This document shows, piece after piece, positions 47,565 to 60,400 of a stretch of DNA of 64,000 bases. Location: the NCBI GenBank assembly GCA_030674185.1, contig JAPXFY010000021.1:72869721-72933720 (forward strand), written 5' to 3'. Numbering within the stretch: the first letter of the stretch is position 1; the number at the start of each line of letters is the position of its first letter. The DNA is from Monoplex corrugatus (Eukaryota; Mollusca; Gastropoda; Littorinimorpha; Ranellidae). The notes under the pieces are model-generated. The model did no database searches and was not told where the DNA came from. It worked only from the letters and a program-made list of their open reading frames with translations. The translations under genes and the position numbers were made by a program.

Positions 47565-47594
47565 TTGATGATGATGATGATGATGATGATGATA

Positions 47595-47627
<33 letters not shown>

Positions 47628-47749
47628 GTGGTGATGATGATGATGATGATGGTGGTGATGATGATGATGATGTTGGTGGTGGTGATGATGGATGATGATG
47701 GTGATGATGATGATGATGATGTGATGATGGAATGATGGTGGTGACGATG

Positions 47750-47781
<32 letters not shown>

Positions 47782-47820
47782 GATCATTATCATTATCATT
47801 ATCATCATTATTTTACTTAT
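47565..47820 (+). repeat. GAT/GGT microsatellite
   Basis: (GAT)n with GGTGGT interruptions, ending in CATTAT runs shortly before the splice acceptor of the exon at 47868. Confidence 0.95.
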
Positions 47821-47867
47821 CATCATGATTGTTGTCATGTCGGTCATGTTGACATGCCTGTTTGCAG

Positions 47868-48089
47868 AGCCAGCAGACGTGAAACATGATGACAGGTGAG
47901 AACAGGAAAGACGTGGATGGCGGCTGGGCCTGGGTGGTGCTGGTGGCTTCTTTCATGAACTTACTGCTGGCCTCTGGAATCGGGTTCGTGTCTGGAATCT
48001 TCCAGAAGTTGTTCCTGGAGCAGTTCGGGGAGAGCGTGGCCTTCACCGCTGGGTTACCGCTCTCTTCTCCTCCTTCATGCAGCTGGCCG
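47868..48089 (+). CDS. SLC16/monocarboxylate transporter-like, first coding exon (frameshifted in this sequence)
   Basis: The family (major facilitator superfamily, plasma membrane) carries monocarboxylates or related solutes, often with protons. Here an acceptor TTTGCAG (47861-47867) precedes an exon with 18 bases of leader, ATGATG at 47886, and a first membrane segment. The family signature [DE]G[GS][WF][GA]W is present as DGGWAW at residues 11-16 and is followed by WVVLVASFMNLLLASGIGF. After GESVAFTA one base is missing near 48049. With that base the frame continues WVTALFSSFMQLAG, as family members do, to a GTCAGT donor at 48090 (phase 1). Without it the frame runs into the GAGA repeat. 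The missing base may be a sequencing error or a real mutation. Later exons (about ten more membrane helices) are not seen to the right edge, so the next intron would exceed 15.9 kb. The exact family member is not resolved. Confidence 0.85.
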
Positions 48090-48099
48090 GTCAGTGTTG

Positions 48100-48111
48100 G
48101 AATGACAGAGA

Positions 48112-48147
<36 letters not shown>

Positions 48148-48268
48148 CAGAGACAGAGAGAGACGGACAGAGACAGACAGACAGAGACAAAGAGAGACAG
48201 AGAGAGAGACAGAGAGAGACAGACAGAGACAGACAGAGAGAGACAGAGAGAGAGAGAGACAGAAAGAG

Positions 48269-48300
<32 letters not shown>

Positions 48301-48405
48301 GAGACAGAGAGAGAGGAGAAGAGAGGACAGAGAGAGACAGAGAGAGACAGAGAGAGACAGAGAGAGACAGAGAGAGGGAGAGAGAGACAGAGAGAGACAG
48401 AGAGC
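48100..48405 (+). repeat. GAGACA microsatellite
   Basis: (GA)n and GAGACAGA runs starting 10 bases after the exon's donor site. Plus frames here give Arg/Glu-rich artefacts; minus frames give Ser/Leu-rich artefacts. Confidence 0.97.
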
Positions 48406-48407
48406 CT

Positions 48408-49078
48408 ACCGATTTTTCCTGGAGACGTTGTTTTTGCTCACGTTGTGCAGTCAGCATGTTGCTGCACAGTGTGCATAGTCCGTCTTCGGTGGGCGTGCTG
48501 GCTGGGTGTTTTCCTGTCTCCATAAGCCAGCCACTGACATGACTTACAGGATCTTTAACTCGCATATTTGATGGCCTGCATACGTACATACACAAAGGGA
48601 ATTTAGGCACTAACAAGTCTGCACACATGTTGACCTGGGAGACGGAAAAATATCTCCACCTGTTACCCTTCATGGACAGCAAATAAAACAAACGAGACAG
48701 TCTTGATGGAGGCAGACACAAGTAGATCACTCATAAGGAAGATTAGGAAAAGACAGGCAGCATATATAGGCCATTTTACGAGGAAGGGGGATTTGGAGCA
48801 CCTGGTCACAACGGGAAAGCTGGAGGGAAAGAGAGCACCAGGTAGACCCAGGGAGAAAATGCTGGACGGACTTGCAGAGTGGCTGGGGACGAGGAGGTGG
48901 GGGAGATGCTAGGGGCAACGAGAAATAGAGACGGTTGGAAGTCCATGATCGCCAACGCCATGCGGCAGGGCACCTGATGATGATGATGTTACCCTTCAGG
49001 TGGAGGTGTCTGGGCGGATCGAATCGAGGACCTTCTGACTGGAAATCTAACATTTACCCACCCGGCTACCACGACCTA
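48408..49078 (-). mobile_element. tRNA-derived SINE, family 1, copy 3, split by a LINE
   Basis: The minus-strand head lies at about 49078-48999: TAGCCGGGTGGGTAAATGTT as A box and CTCGATTCGATCC as B box. After the LINE insertion the body resumes at 48672 with GGTGGAGATATTTTTCCGTC. It continues through GTTAAAGATCCTGTAA (about 48565-48550), TTATGGAGACAGGAAAACAC and CACCGAAGACGG (about 48485). This is the most complete copy of the family here and shows the single-copy state of the segments that form arrays at 14.7-19.8 kb and 24.5-30.1 kb. Confidence 0.78.
48673..48986 (+). mobile_element. 5'-truncated LINE 3' end with 12-bp target duplication
   Basis: Starts within the C-terminal domain at TGGACAGCAAATAAAAC and ends CCAACGCCATGCGGCAGGGC plus TGATGATGATG. 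Identical TGTTACCCTTCA copies lie at 48661-48672 and 48987-48998. The few bases at each junction are ambiguous because the tail and the start share letters with the duplication. Residual coding includes RKGDLEHLVTTGKL and RAPGRPREK. The SINE reads through if the insert and one duplication copy are ignored. Confidence 0.93.
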
Positions 49079-49460
49079 CCGCAGAGCACGGCTGCATTTT
49101 CCCAGCCATTCTGACACCTTTTAGTGCCAGCATAGCTTGGAAGTGGTATTTTTAGCCAGGCAGGTTTGACCAAAATCCATCTCTGAAGCGCGTCTTGTGC
49201 TACAGCAATACTGACAAAGAAGGAATCTGAGTGCGGTTTTCTGTATGTTTTGTGAATTTGTGTAATGATCGAGAATTTTTTCATCACTTTACCTGGATGC
49301 ATTCAGTGCTGTGGAATACTCATTGTTCTGAAGAAGTGATCATTACTTTGATGCATCACCTTGTCTTTGAGTTTTAGTAGAAATTACTAATGTGATGATT
49401 GACTCATATCTCCAGGTGGTTGTTGTTTGTTCAGTATAAAGTGAGATTATTTTCGTAGTA
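49079..49460. other. Spacer without recognised gene
   Basis: No domain, RNA or repeat identified. Confidence 0.4.
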
Positions 49461-49466
49461 GTGGGT

Positions 49467-49588
49467 AGAACCAAAAAGTGCGCCAACTGAAGGGGAAAAG
49501 TGCACGCTTTTGATAACCAGCAGGGCAGAACCAAAAAGTGCGCCAACTGAAGGGGAAAAGTGCACGCTATTGATAACCAGCAGGGCAG
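49467..49588 (+). repeat. 60-bp direct duplication
   Basis: AGAACCAAAAAGTGCGCCAA at 49467 recurs at 49527, with the following ACTGAAGGGGAAAAGTGCAC also repeated. Almost identical (TTTTGA versus TATTGA). A possible first stage of array formation. Confidence 0.92.
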
Positions 49589-49815
49589 AACGATCTTAGA
49601 TGTCTGTGGGGCCAACTAAAGAATCTCGGATTTGTGCGCCGTGAGAGAGGAATTGAAAAGAAACATTTGTGTTATAATGTAGAATGTAAGGACAAGATTT
49701 TCTCAGGTCTTTATGAATGGCTCTTTATCAAATCTAGGTTAACGATGTACACTGTTGTGAGTAGTCGTGAAAACATAAGTGTTGAAAGTAAAGCTTTACG
49801 ATCTACGTCATACTA
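49589..49815. other. Spacer, short open frame of unknown meaning
   Basis: A 60-codon plus-strand frame (49634-49816) has no recognised domain. No other signal. Confidence 0.3.
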
Positions 49816-49816
49816 A

Positions 49817-49891
49817 CAAAACAACAACAACAACAAAAACAACAACAACAACAACAGCAAAAACAACAACAACAACAACAACAACAACAGC

Positions 49892-49931
<40 letters not shown>

Positions 49932-50017
49932 GCAACAACAACAACAACAACAACAACAGCAGCAACAACAATAGCAACAACAGCAACAACAGCAACAACA
50001 GCAACAGCAGCAACAGC

Positions 50018-50078
<61 letters not shown>

Positions 50079-50112
50079 GCAACAGCAGCAACAACAACAA
50101 CAACAACAACAA

Positions 50113-50145
<33 letters not shown>

Positions 50146-50152
50146 AAACAAA
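49817..50152 (+). repeat. CAA/CAG trinucleotide microsatellite, about 335 bp
   Basis: (CAA)n with scattered CAG triplets. Open frames of poly-Thr/Asn/Gln type on plus and poly-Leu on minus are artefacts. Confidence 0.98.
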
Positions 50153-50565
50153 GTGCTAGAGTCAGCAGGTGTTCCTTTAAGGAAGGTGTGTGAGCAGCTC
50201 TTTCTGTGGAAATTCTGACAAATCTTTATCTGTTTTCACTGTTCTGCTTCTGTCTGTTTTACGTGACGTCTTGGCAGAACACACATTTTGAGGTGATCCC
50301 TGAAAGTAAAGAGGGCCCATGATTAAGAAAATATCGTTTTCACCAAGTTGATACACAGCTGAGGCTTTGTGCATTGACTTGGGGGGGGGGGGGGGGGAAG
50401 GGTCTTTTGATCATGTGAGACGAGTTTATACAGAATAGCTAAAGAAATGGGTAGCGTAAGCTGTGTTGGATTTGAGAAGTTCTATACAACATGCGAGATA
50501 GTTCTCAAGAGTTGTGTCCTTTGATTATACAATATTACAGAATAGCTAGTTAATTATTTATTTAC
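50153..50565. other. Spacer with a G homopolymer
   Basis: A run of about 18-20 G residues lies near 50380-50397. Otherwise nothing recognised. Confidence 0.5.
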
Positions 50566-50567
50566 TT

Positions 50568-50732
<165 letters not shown>

Positions 50733-50824
50733 CTTTTTCTGAAGATAAGATACACATGTACACATGTCATTTACATGTAACCAAGATTATTCCACTGATA
50801 GGCTGATAAAATACCAGTGCAACA

Positions 50825-51012
50825 TAAAGACCAGGTAAAACATAAGCTAGGTAGGGCCTCAGGACCTGGCCAGCTCATGGGTTTATGTGCAGGCTTAAGG
50901 TTTGTGCCATGATCACCATACACATGGCACCTGTGACGTTAGTGCATATGGAATTCGTTCCGAGCTCGGTGACGTCATCTTGAGAAACTGAAACTGAAAA
51001 CTGAAACTGACA
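50825..51012 (+). mobile_element. SINE-like repeat with GAAACT tail, family 3, copy 2
   Basis: GTGCATATGGAATTCGTTCC and CATCTTGAGAAACTGAAACT match 5935-5985. The tail is (GAAACT)n with one extra A. The upstream part is less similar to copy 1. Confidence 0.55.
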
Positions 51013-51317
51013 GTTCTGACATTCTACCGTCGTTCTCGCTGTGTGTCAGGTGTTACTGGAACTGAGGCTTGTGAAAGGTCACACTGACCTTGAGAAGTAC
51101 AGAATGTGGATTTTCTGTAATAATGATTTTATACAACGGCAGATCGTTAAAATGGCTTCACCATCTTTTTAATTAAAAAAAAATTATATTGAACTTGCAT
51201 TGCGTGTAGTGAACAAGAGATGTGTTTCATTGTCTACTGTAGATTGCCTCAATGGCAGATAATTGAGGTATGGATGATATTACTTCTGAAATAAATAGAA
51301 ACAGATGATAGAGTTTG
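51013..51317. other. Spacer without recognised gene
   Basis: No supported feature. Confidence 0.4.
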
Positions 51318-51460
51318 AGAGGGTTCATGGCACGTGGATAAAAGACATATGCGCTCCGTCCTAAAATGCCAGGAGTTACCTGACAGACTCCTTGAGTCAG
51401 CACCAAGCGCGTGAGCTGGCAAGATCTTGAAATGGTGAGAAGGACTGGGACTTTTGGACC
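51318..51460 (+). repeat. Dispersed repeat family 4, copy 2
   Basis: GGTTCATGGCACGTGGATAA, CATATGCGCTCCGTCCTAA, CAGACTCCTTGAGTCAGC and GCTGGCAAGATCTTGAA follow the order seen at 13468-13590. The 44-bp array begins at its end, at ACTTTTGGACCACTAAAC. Confidence 0.7.
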
Positions 51461-54400
51461 ACTAAACAATGACTAGAGCTGTAAGATGGACCACTAAGGT
51501 GACATGACCACAATGACTAGAGCTGTAAGATGGACCACTAAGGTGACATGACCACAATGACTAGAGCTGTAAGATGGACCACTAAGGTGACATGACCACA
51601 ATGACTAGAGCTTTAAGATGGACCACTAAGGTGACATGACCACAATGACTAGAGCTGTAAGATGGACCACTAAGGTGACATAACCACAGTGACTAGAGCT
51701 TTAAGATGGACCACTAAGGTGACATAACCACAATGACTAGAGCTGTAAGATGGACCACTAAGGTGACATAACCACATTGACTAGAGCTTTAAGATGGACC
51801 ACTAAGGTGACATGACCACAATGACTAGAGCTGTAAGATGGACCACTAAGGTGACATGACCACAGTGACTAGAGCTGTAAGATGGACCACTAAGGTGACA
51901 TGACCACAATGACTAGAGCTGTAAGATGGACCACTAAGGTGACATGACCACAATGACTAGAGCTGTAAGATGGACCACTAAGCTGACATGACCACAATGA
52001 CTAGAGCTGTAAGATGGACCACTAAGCTGACATGACCACAATGACTAGAGCTGTAAGATGGACCACTAAGGTGACATGACCACAATGACTAGAGCTGTAA
52101 GATGGACCACTAAGCTGACATGACCACAATAACTAGAGCTGTAAGATGGACCACTAAGTTGACATGACCACAATGACTAGAGCTGTAAGATGGACCACTA
52201 AGGTGACATGACCACAATAACTAGAGCTGTAAGATGGACCACTAAGGTGACATGACCACAATGACTAGAGCTGTAAGATGGACCACTAAGGTGACATGAC
52301 CACAATGACTAGAGCTGTAAGATGGACCACTAAGGTGACATGACCACAATGACTAGAGCTGTAAGATGGACCACTAAGGTGACATGACCACAATGACTAG
52401 AGCTGTAAGATGGACCACTAAGGTGACATGACCACAATGACTAGAGCTGTAAGATGGACCACTAAGGGGACATGACCACAATGACTAGAGCTTTAAGATG
52501 GACCACTAAGGTGACATGACCACAATGACTAGAGCTGTAAGATGGACCACTAAGGTGACATGACCACAATGACTAGAGCTGTAAGATGGACCACTAAGGT
52601 GACATGACCACAATGACCAGAGCTGTAAGATGGACCACTAAGGTGACATGACCACAATGACTAGAGCTGTAAGATGGACCACTAAGGTGACATGACCACA
52701 ATGACGAGCTGTAAGATGGACCACTAAGGTGACATGACCACAATGACTAGAGCTGTAAGATGGACCACTAAGGTGACATGACCACAATGACCAGAGCTGT
52801 AAGATGGACCACTAAGCTGACATGACCACAATGACTAGAGCTGTAAGATGGACCACTAAGGTGACATGACTACAATGACTAGAGCTGTAAGATGGACCAC
52901 TAAGGTGACATGACCACAATGACTAGAGCTGTAAGATGGACCACTAAGGTGACATGACTACAATGACTAGAGCTGTAAGATGGACCACTAAGGTGACATG
53001 ACCACAGTGACTAGAGCTGTAAGATGGACCACTAAACAATGACTAGAGCTGTAAGATGGACCACTAAACAATGACTAGAGCTGTATGATGGACCACTAAA
53101 CAATGACTAGAGCTGTAAGATGGACCACTAAACAATGACTAGAGCTGTAAGATGGACCACTAAACAATGACTAGAGCTGTAAGATGGACCACTAAGGTGA
53201 CATGACCACAATGACTAGAGCTGTAAGATGGACCACTAAACAATGACTAGAGCTGTAAGATGGACCACTAAGGTGACATGACCACAATGACTAGAGCTGT
53301 AAGATGGACCACTAAGGTGACATGACCACAATGACCAGAGCTGTAAGATGGACCACTAAGGTGACATGACCACAATGACTAGAGCTGTAAGATGGACCAC
53401 TAAGGTGACATGACCACAATGACTAGAGCTGTAAGATGGACCACTAAGGTGACATGACCACAATGACTAGAGCTGTAAGATGGACCACTAAGGTGACATG
53501 ACCACAATGACAGAGCTGTAAGATGGACCACTAAGCTGACATGACCACAATGACTAGAGCTGTAAGATGGACCACTAAGGTGACATGACCACAATGACTA
53601 GAGCTGTAAGATGGACCACTAAGGTGACATGACCACAATGACTAGAGCTGTAAGATGGACCACTAAGGTGACATGACACAATGACTAGAGCTGTAAGATG
53701 GACCACTAAGGTGACATGACCACATGACTAGAGCTGTAAGATGGACCACTAAGCTGACATGACACAATGACTAGAGCTTAAGATGGACCACAAGGTGACA
53801 TGACACATGACTAGAGCTGTAAGATGGACCACTAAGTGACATGCACATGACTGAGCTGTAAGACCACTAAGGTGACATGACCACAATGACTAGAGCTGTA
53901 AGATGGACCACTAAGGTGACATGACCACAATGACCAGAGCTGTAAGATGGACCACTAAGGTGACAGACCACAAGACCAGAGCTGTAAGATGGACCTAAGT
54001 GACATGACCACAATGACCAAGCTGTAAGAGGACCTAGTGACTTGACCACAATGACGAGCTGTAAGATGGACCATAAGCTGACAGACCACAAGACAGAGCG
54101 TAAGATGGACCATAAGTGACATGACACAATACAACTTAAGTGGACCAAAGTGACACACATGACCAGCTAAATGGACATAAGTGAATACCACATCAGGTGT
54201 AAGAGACACTAAGGTACATGACCACTGAAAGCTGTAAATGGACCTAAGTGACAGACCACATACAAGCTGTAAGAGACCTATGACAGACCAATGAGAGCTG
54301 TAAGATGACCATAGTGACATGACCACTGACCAGCTGTAGATGGCATAAGCGAATGACCACATGACCAGAGCTAATGGACCACTAATACTGACCCATGACA

Positions 54401-57400
54401 ACGTAAGATGACCACTAACTGACATGACCATGACCAGACTGTAAGATGACACTAAGCTGACATGACCACAGACAGGCGTAAGATGGACCATAAGGACATG
54501 ACACATGACAAGCTGTAGATGACATAAGTGACACACAATGAAGCTTAAGACACTAAGTGACAGACCAGACAAGCTTAAGATGGACTAAGGACATGACACA
54601 TGACAGAGGTAAGATGACCACTAAGTGACATGACCACAATGAAGCTGTAAGTGACACTAAGTGACATGACACATGACAGCTGTAGATGGACCAAAGGTGA
54701 ATGACCAATACAAGTGTAAGATGGACACTAGGTGACATGACCACATGACAGCGTAAGATGACCTAGTGACATGACCACTGACAAGCTGTAAGATGGACCA
54801 TAAGTGACATACCACAATGACTAGCTGTAAGATGACCACTAAGTGACATGACCACAATGACTAGAGCTGTAAGTGGACATAAGGTGACATGACCACAATG
54901 ACAGAGCTGTAAGATGGACCACTAGTGACATGACCACAATGACAGAGCTTAAGATGACCACTAAGTGACATGACCACAATGACAGAGCTGTAGATGGACA
55001 TAAGGTGACATGACCACATGACTAGAGCGTAAATGGACCACTAAGGTGACATGACCAATGACAGAGCTGTAAGATGGACCAAAGTGACATGACCACATGA
55101 CAGAGCTGTAAGATGGACCACTAAGGATGACCACAATGACAAGCTTAAGTGGACACTAAGTGACATGACCACAATGACTAAGTGTAGATGGACACTAAGG
55201 TGACATACCACAAGACTGCTGTAGTGCATAAGTGACATGACCCAGACAGGTGTAAATGGACCACTAAGTGACTACACAAGACTAGAGCTGTAAGGGACCT
55301 AAGTGACATGACACAATGACAGAGCTTAAGATGGACCACTAAGTGACATACCACAATGACAAGCTGTAAGATGGACCACTAAGTGACATGACCACAAGAC
55401 AAGTGTAAGATGGACCACTAAGGTGACATGACACAATGACAGAGCTGTAAGATGGACCACTAAGGTGACATGACCACAATGACAGAGCTGTAAGATGGCC
55501 ACTAAGGAATGACCACAATGACAGAGCTGTAAGATGGACCACTAGGTGACATGACCACAATGACAGAGCTGTAAGATGGACATAAGTGACATGACCACAA
55601 TGACAGAGCTGTAAGATGGACCCTAAGTGACATGACCACAATGACAGAGCTGTAAGATGGACCCTAAGGTGACATGACCACATGACCAGAGCTGTAAGAT
55701 GGACCACTAAGTACATGACCACATGACAGAGCTGTAAGATGGACCCTAAGCTGACATGACCACATGACCAAGCTGTAAGATGGACATAAGCTGACATGAC
55801 CACAATGAAGAGCTGTAAGATGGACCACTAAGTGACATGACCACAATGACAGAGCTGTAAGATGGACCACTAAGCTGACATGACCACATGACAGAGCTGT
55901 AAGATGGACCACTAAGCTGACATGACCACAATGACCAGAGCTGTAAGATGACCATAAGCTGACATGACCACATGACCAGAGCTGTAAGATGGACCATAAG
56001 CTGACATGACCACAATGACAGAGCTGTAAGATGGACCACTAAGTGACATGACCACATGACAGAGCTGTAAGATGGACACAAGTGACATGACCACATGACA
56101 GAGCTGTAGATGGACCACTAAGCTGACATGACCACAATGACAGAGCTGTAAGATGGACACTAAGTGACATGACCACAATACAGAGCTGTAAGATGGACCA
56201 TAAGTGACATGACCACATGACAGAGCTGTAAGAGGACCATAAGTGACATGACACATGACCAGAGCTGTAAGATGGACCACTAAGTGACATGACACATGAC
56301 CAGAGCTGTAAGATGGACATAAGTGACATGACCACAATGACAGAGCTGTAAGATGGACCATAAGCTGACATGACCACATGACCAGAGCTGTAAGATGGAC
56401 CACAAGCGACTACCAAGTGACCAGAGCTGTAAGATGGACCACTAAGCTGACATGACCACATGACCAGAGCTGTAGATGGACCACTAAGTGACATGACACA
56501 TGACAGAGCTGTAAGATGGACCATAAGTGACATGACCACAATGACCAGAGCTGTAGATGGACCACTAGTGACATGACCACATGACCAGAGCTGTAAGAGG
56601 ACCATAAGCTGACATGACCACATGACCAGAGCTGTAAGATGGACCATAAGCTGACTGACCACATGACAGAGCTGTAAGATGGACATAAGCTGACATGACC
56701 ACATGACCAGAGCTGTAAGATGGACCATAAGCTGACATGACCACATGACAGAGCTGTAAGATGGACCACTAAGCTGACATGACACATGACAGAGCTGTAA
56801 GATGGACCACTAAGTGACATGACCAATGACAGAGCTGTAAGATGGACACTAAGTGACATGACCACATGACTAGAGCTGTAAGATGGACCATAACCACAGT
56901 GACCAGAGCTGTAAGATGGACCACTAAGGTGACATGACACAATGACTAGAGCTGTAAGATGACCACTCAGGGACATGACCACAATGACTAAGCTGTAAGA
57001 TGGACCACTAAGGTGACATGACCACATGACCAGAGCTGTAAGATGACCACTAAGGTGAATGACACAGTGACCAGAGCTGTAAGATGGACCACTAAGGTGA
57101 CATGACCACAATGACCAGAGCTGTAAGATGACCACTAAGGTGACATGACACATTGACTAAGCTGTAAGATGGACCACTAAGGTGACATGACCACAATGAC
57201 CAAGCTGTAAGATGGACCACTAAGGTGACATGACACAGTGACAGAGCTGTAATATGGACCACTAAGGTGACATGACCACAATGACCGAGCTGTAAGATGG
57301 CCACTAGCTGACATGACCACAATGACAGACTGTAAGATGGACCACTAAGGTGACATGACCACAGTGACTAGAGCTGTAAGATGGACCACTAGTGACATGA

Positions 57401-60400
57401 CCACATGACTAGAGCTGTAAGATGACCACTAAGCTGACATGACACAGTGACCAGAGCTGTAAGATGGACCACTAAGCTGACATGACCACAAGACTAAGCT
57501 GTAAGATGGACACTAAGTGACATGACCACATGACTAGAGCTGTAAGATGGACACTAAGGTGACATGACCACAGTGATAGAGCTGTAGATGGACACTAGGT
57601 GACATGACCACAATGACTAGAGCGTAAGATGGACCACTAATGACATGACCACAGGACCAAGCTGTAAGATGGACCACTAAGTGACATGACACAATGACCA
57701 GAGCTGTAAGATGGACCACTAAGCTGACATGACCACAATGACTAGAGCTGTAAGATGGACCACTAAGGTGACATGACCACAATGACCAGAGCTGTAAGAG
57801 GACCTAAGCGACATGACCACAATGACTAGAGCTGTAAGATGGACCACTAAGCTGACATGACCACAAGACTAGAGCTGTAAGATGGACAGTAAGCTGACAT
57901 GACCACAGTGACTAGAGCTGTAAGATGACAACTAAGCTGACATGACCACAGTGACCAAGCTGTAAGAGGACCACTAAGCTGACATGACACAATGACCAGA
58001 GCTGTAAGATGGACACTAAGCTGACATGACCACAATGACTAGAGCTGTAAGAGGCCACTAAGCTGACATGACCACAATGACTAGAGCTGTAAGATGGACC
58101 ACTAAGGTGACATGACACAGTGACTAGAGCTGTAGATGGACCACTAAGCTGACATGACCACAATGAAGAGCTGTAAGATGGACCACTAAGGTGACATGAC
58201 CACAATGACTAGAGCTGTAAGATGGACCACTAAGTGACATGACCACAATGACTAGAGCTGTAGATGACCACTAAGCTGACATACCACAGTGACTAGAGCT
58301 GTAGATGGACCACTAAGGTGACATGACACAGTGACTAGAGCTGTAGAGGACACTAAGGTGATGACAATGACAGAGCTGTAAGATGACCACTAAGGTGACA
58401 TGACACAGTGACTAGAGCTGTAAGACGGACCCTAAGTGACATGACCACAATGACAGAGCTTAAGATGGACCACTAAGGTGACATGACAATGACTAGAGCT
58501 GTAAGATGGACCACTAAGTGACATGACCACATGACTAGAGCTGTAAGATGGACCACTAAGGTGACATGACCACAGTGACTAGAGCTGTAAGATGGACCAT
58601 AAGCTGACATGACCACATGACTAGAGCTGTAAGATGACCACTAAGGTGACATGACCACAATGACTAGAGCTGTAAGAGGACCACAAGGGACATGACAACA
58701 TGACTAGAGCTGTAAGATGGACCACTAAGGTGACATGACCACAGTGACTAGAGCTGTAAGATGGACACTAAGGTGACATGACCACAATGACTAGAGCTGT
58801 AAGATGGACCATTAAGCTGACATGACCACAATGACAGAGCTGTAAGATGGACCATTAAGCTGACATGACCACAATGACTAGAGTTGTAAGATGGACCACT
58901 AAGGTGACATGACCACAGTGACCAGAGCGTAAGATGGACCACTAAGGTGACATGACCACAGTGAACAGAGCTGTTAGATGGACCACTAAGGTGACATGAC
59001 CACAATGACCAGAGCTGTAAGATGGACCACAAGTGACATGTCCACAATGACCAGAGCTGTAAGATGACCACTAAGGTGACATGACCACAATGACAGAGCT
59101 GTAAGATGGACCACTAAGGTGACATGACCACAGTGACCAGAGCTGTAAGATGGACCACTAAGGTGACATAATGACTAGAGCTGTAAGATTGACCACTAAG
59201 GTGACATGACCACAATGACTAAGCTGTAAGATGGACACTAAGGTGACATGACCACAGTGACTAGAGCTGTAAGATGGACCACTAAGGTGACATGACCACA
59301 GTGACCAGAGCTGTAAGATGGACCACTAAGGTGACATGACCACAATGACCAGAGCTGTAAGATGGACCACTAAGGTGACATGACCACAATGACTAGAGCT
59401 GTAAGATGACCACTAAGATGACATGACCACAATGACCAGAGCTGTAAGATGGACAACTAAGGTGACATGACCACAGTGACAGTGCTGTAAGATGGACCAC
59501 TAAGGTGACATGACCACAATGACCAGAGCTGTAAGATGGACCACTAAGTGACATGACCACAATGACCAGAACTGTAAGATGGACCACTAAGGTGACATGA
59601 CCACAGTGACTAGAGCTGTAAGGTGGACCACTAAGGTGACATGACCACAGTGACCAGAGCTGTAAGATGGACCACTAAGGTGACATGACCACAATGACCA
59701 GAGCTGTAAGATGGACCACTAAGCTGACATGACCACAACGACTGAGATTTAAGATGGACCACTAAGCTGACATGACCACATGACTAGAGCTGTAAGATGG
59801 ACCACTAAGCTGACATGACCACAATGACTAGAGCTGTAAGATGGACCTCTAAGCTGACATGACCACAGTGACTAGAGCTATAAGATGACCACTAAGTGAC
59901 ATGACCACAGTGACTAGAGCTGTAAGATGGACCACTAAGGTGACATGACAATGACCAAGCTGTAAGATGGACCACTAAGGTGACATGACCACAGTGGCTA
60001 GAGCTGTAAGATGGACCACTAAGGTGACATGACCACAATGACCAGAGCTTTAAGATGGACCACTAAGGTGACATGACAATGACTAGAGCTGTAAGATGAC
60101 CACTAAGGTGACATGACCACAGTGACTAGAGCTGTAAGATGGACCACTAAGGTGACATGACCACAGTGACTAGAGCTGTAAGATGGACCATTAAGCTGAC
60201 ATGACCACAATGACTAGAGCTGTAAGATGGACCACTAAGGTGACATGACCACAATGACTAGAGCTGTAAGATGGACCACTAAGGTGACATGACCACAGTG
60301 ACTAGAGCTGTAAGATGGACCACTAAGGTGACATGACCACAGTGACTAGAGCTGTAAGATGGACCACTAAGCTGACATGACCACAATGACTAGAGCTGTA

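Noticed and set aside
48077..48478. Arg/Glu-rich protein extending the SLC16-type exon
   Set aside because: It is read-through past the GT donor into a GAGACA microsatellite caused by the missing base.
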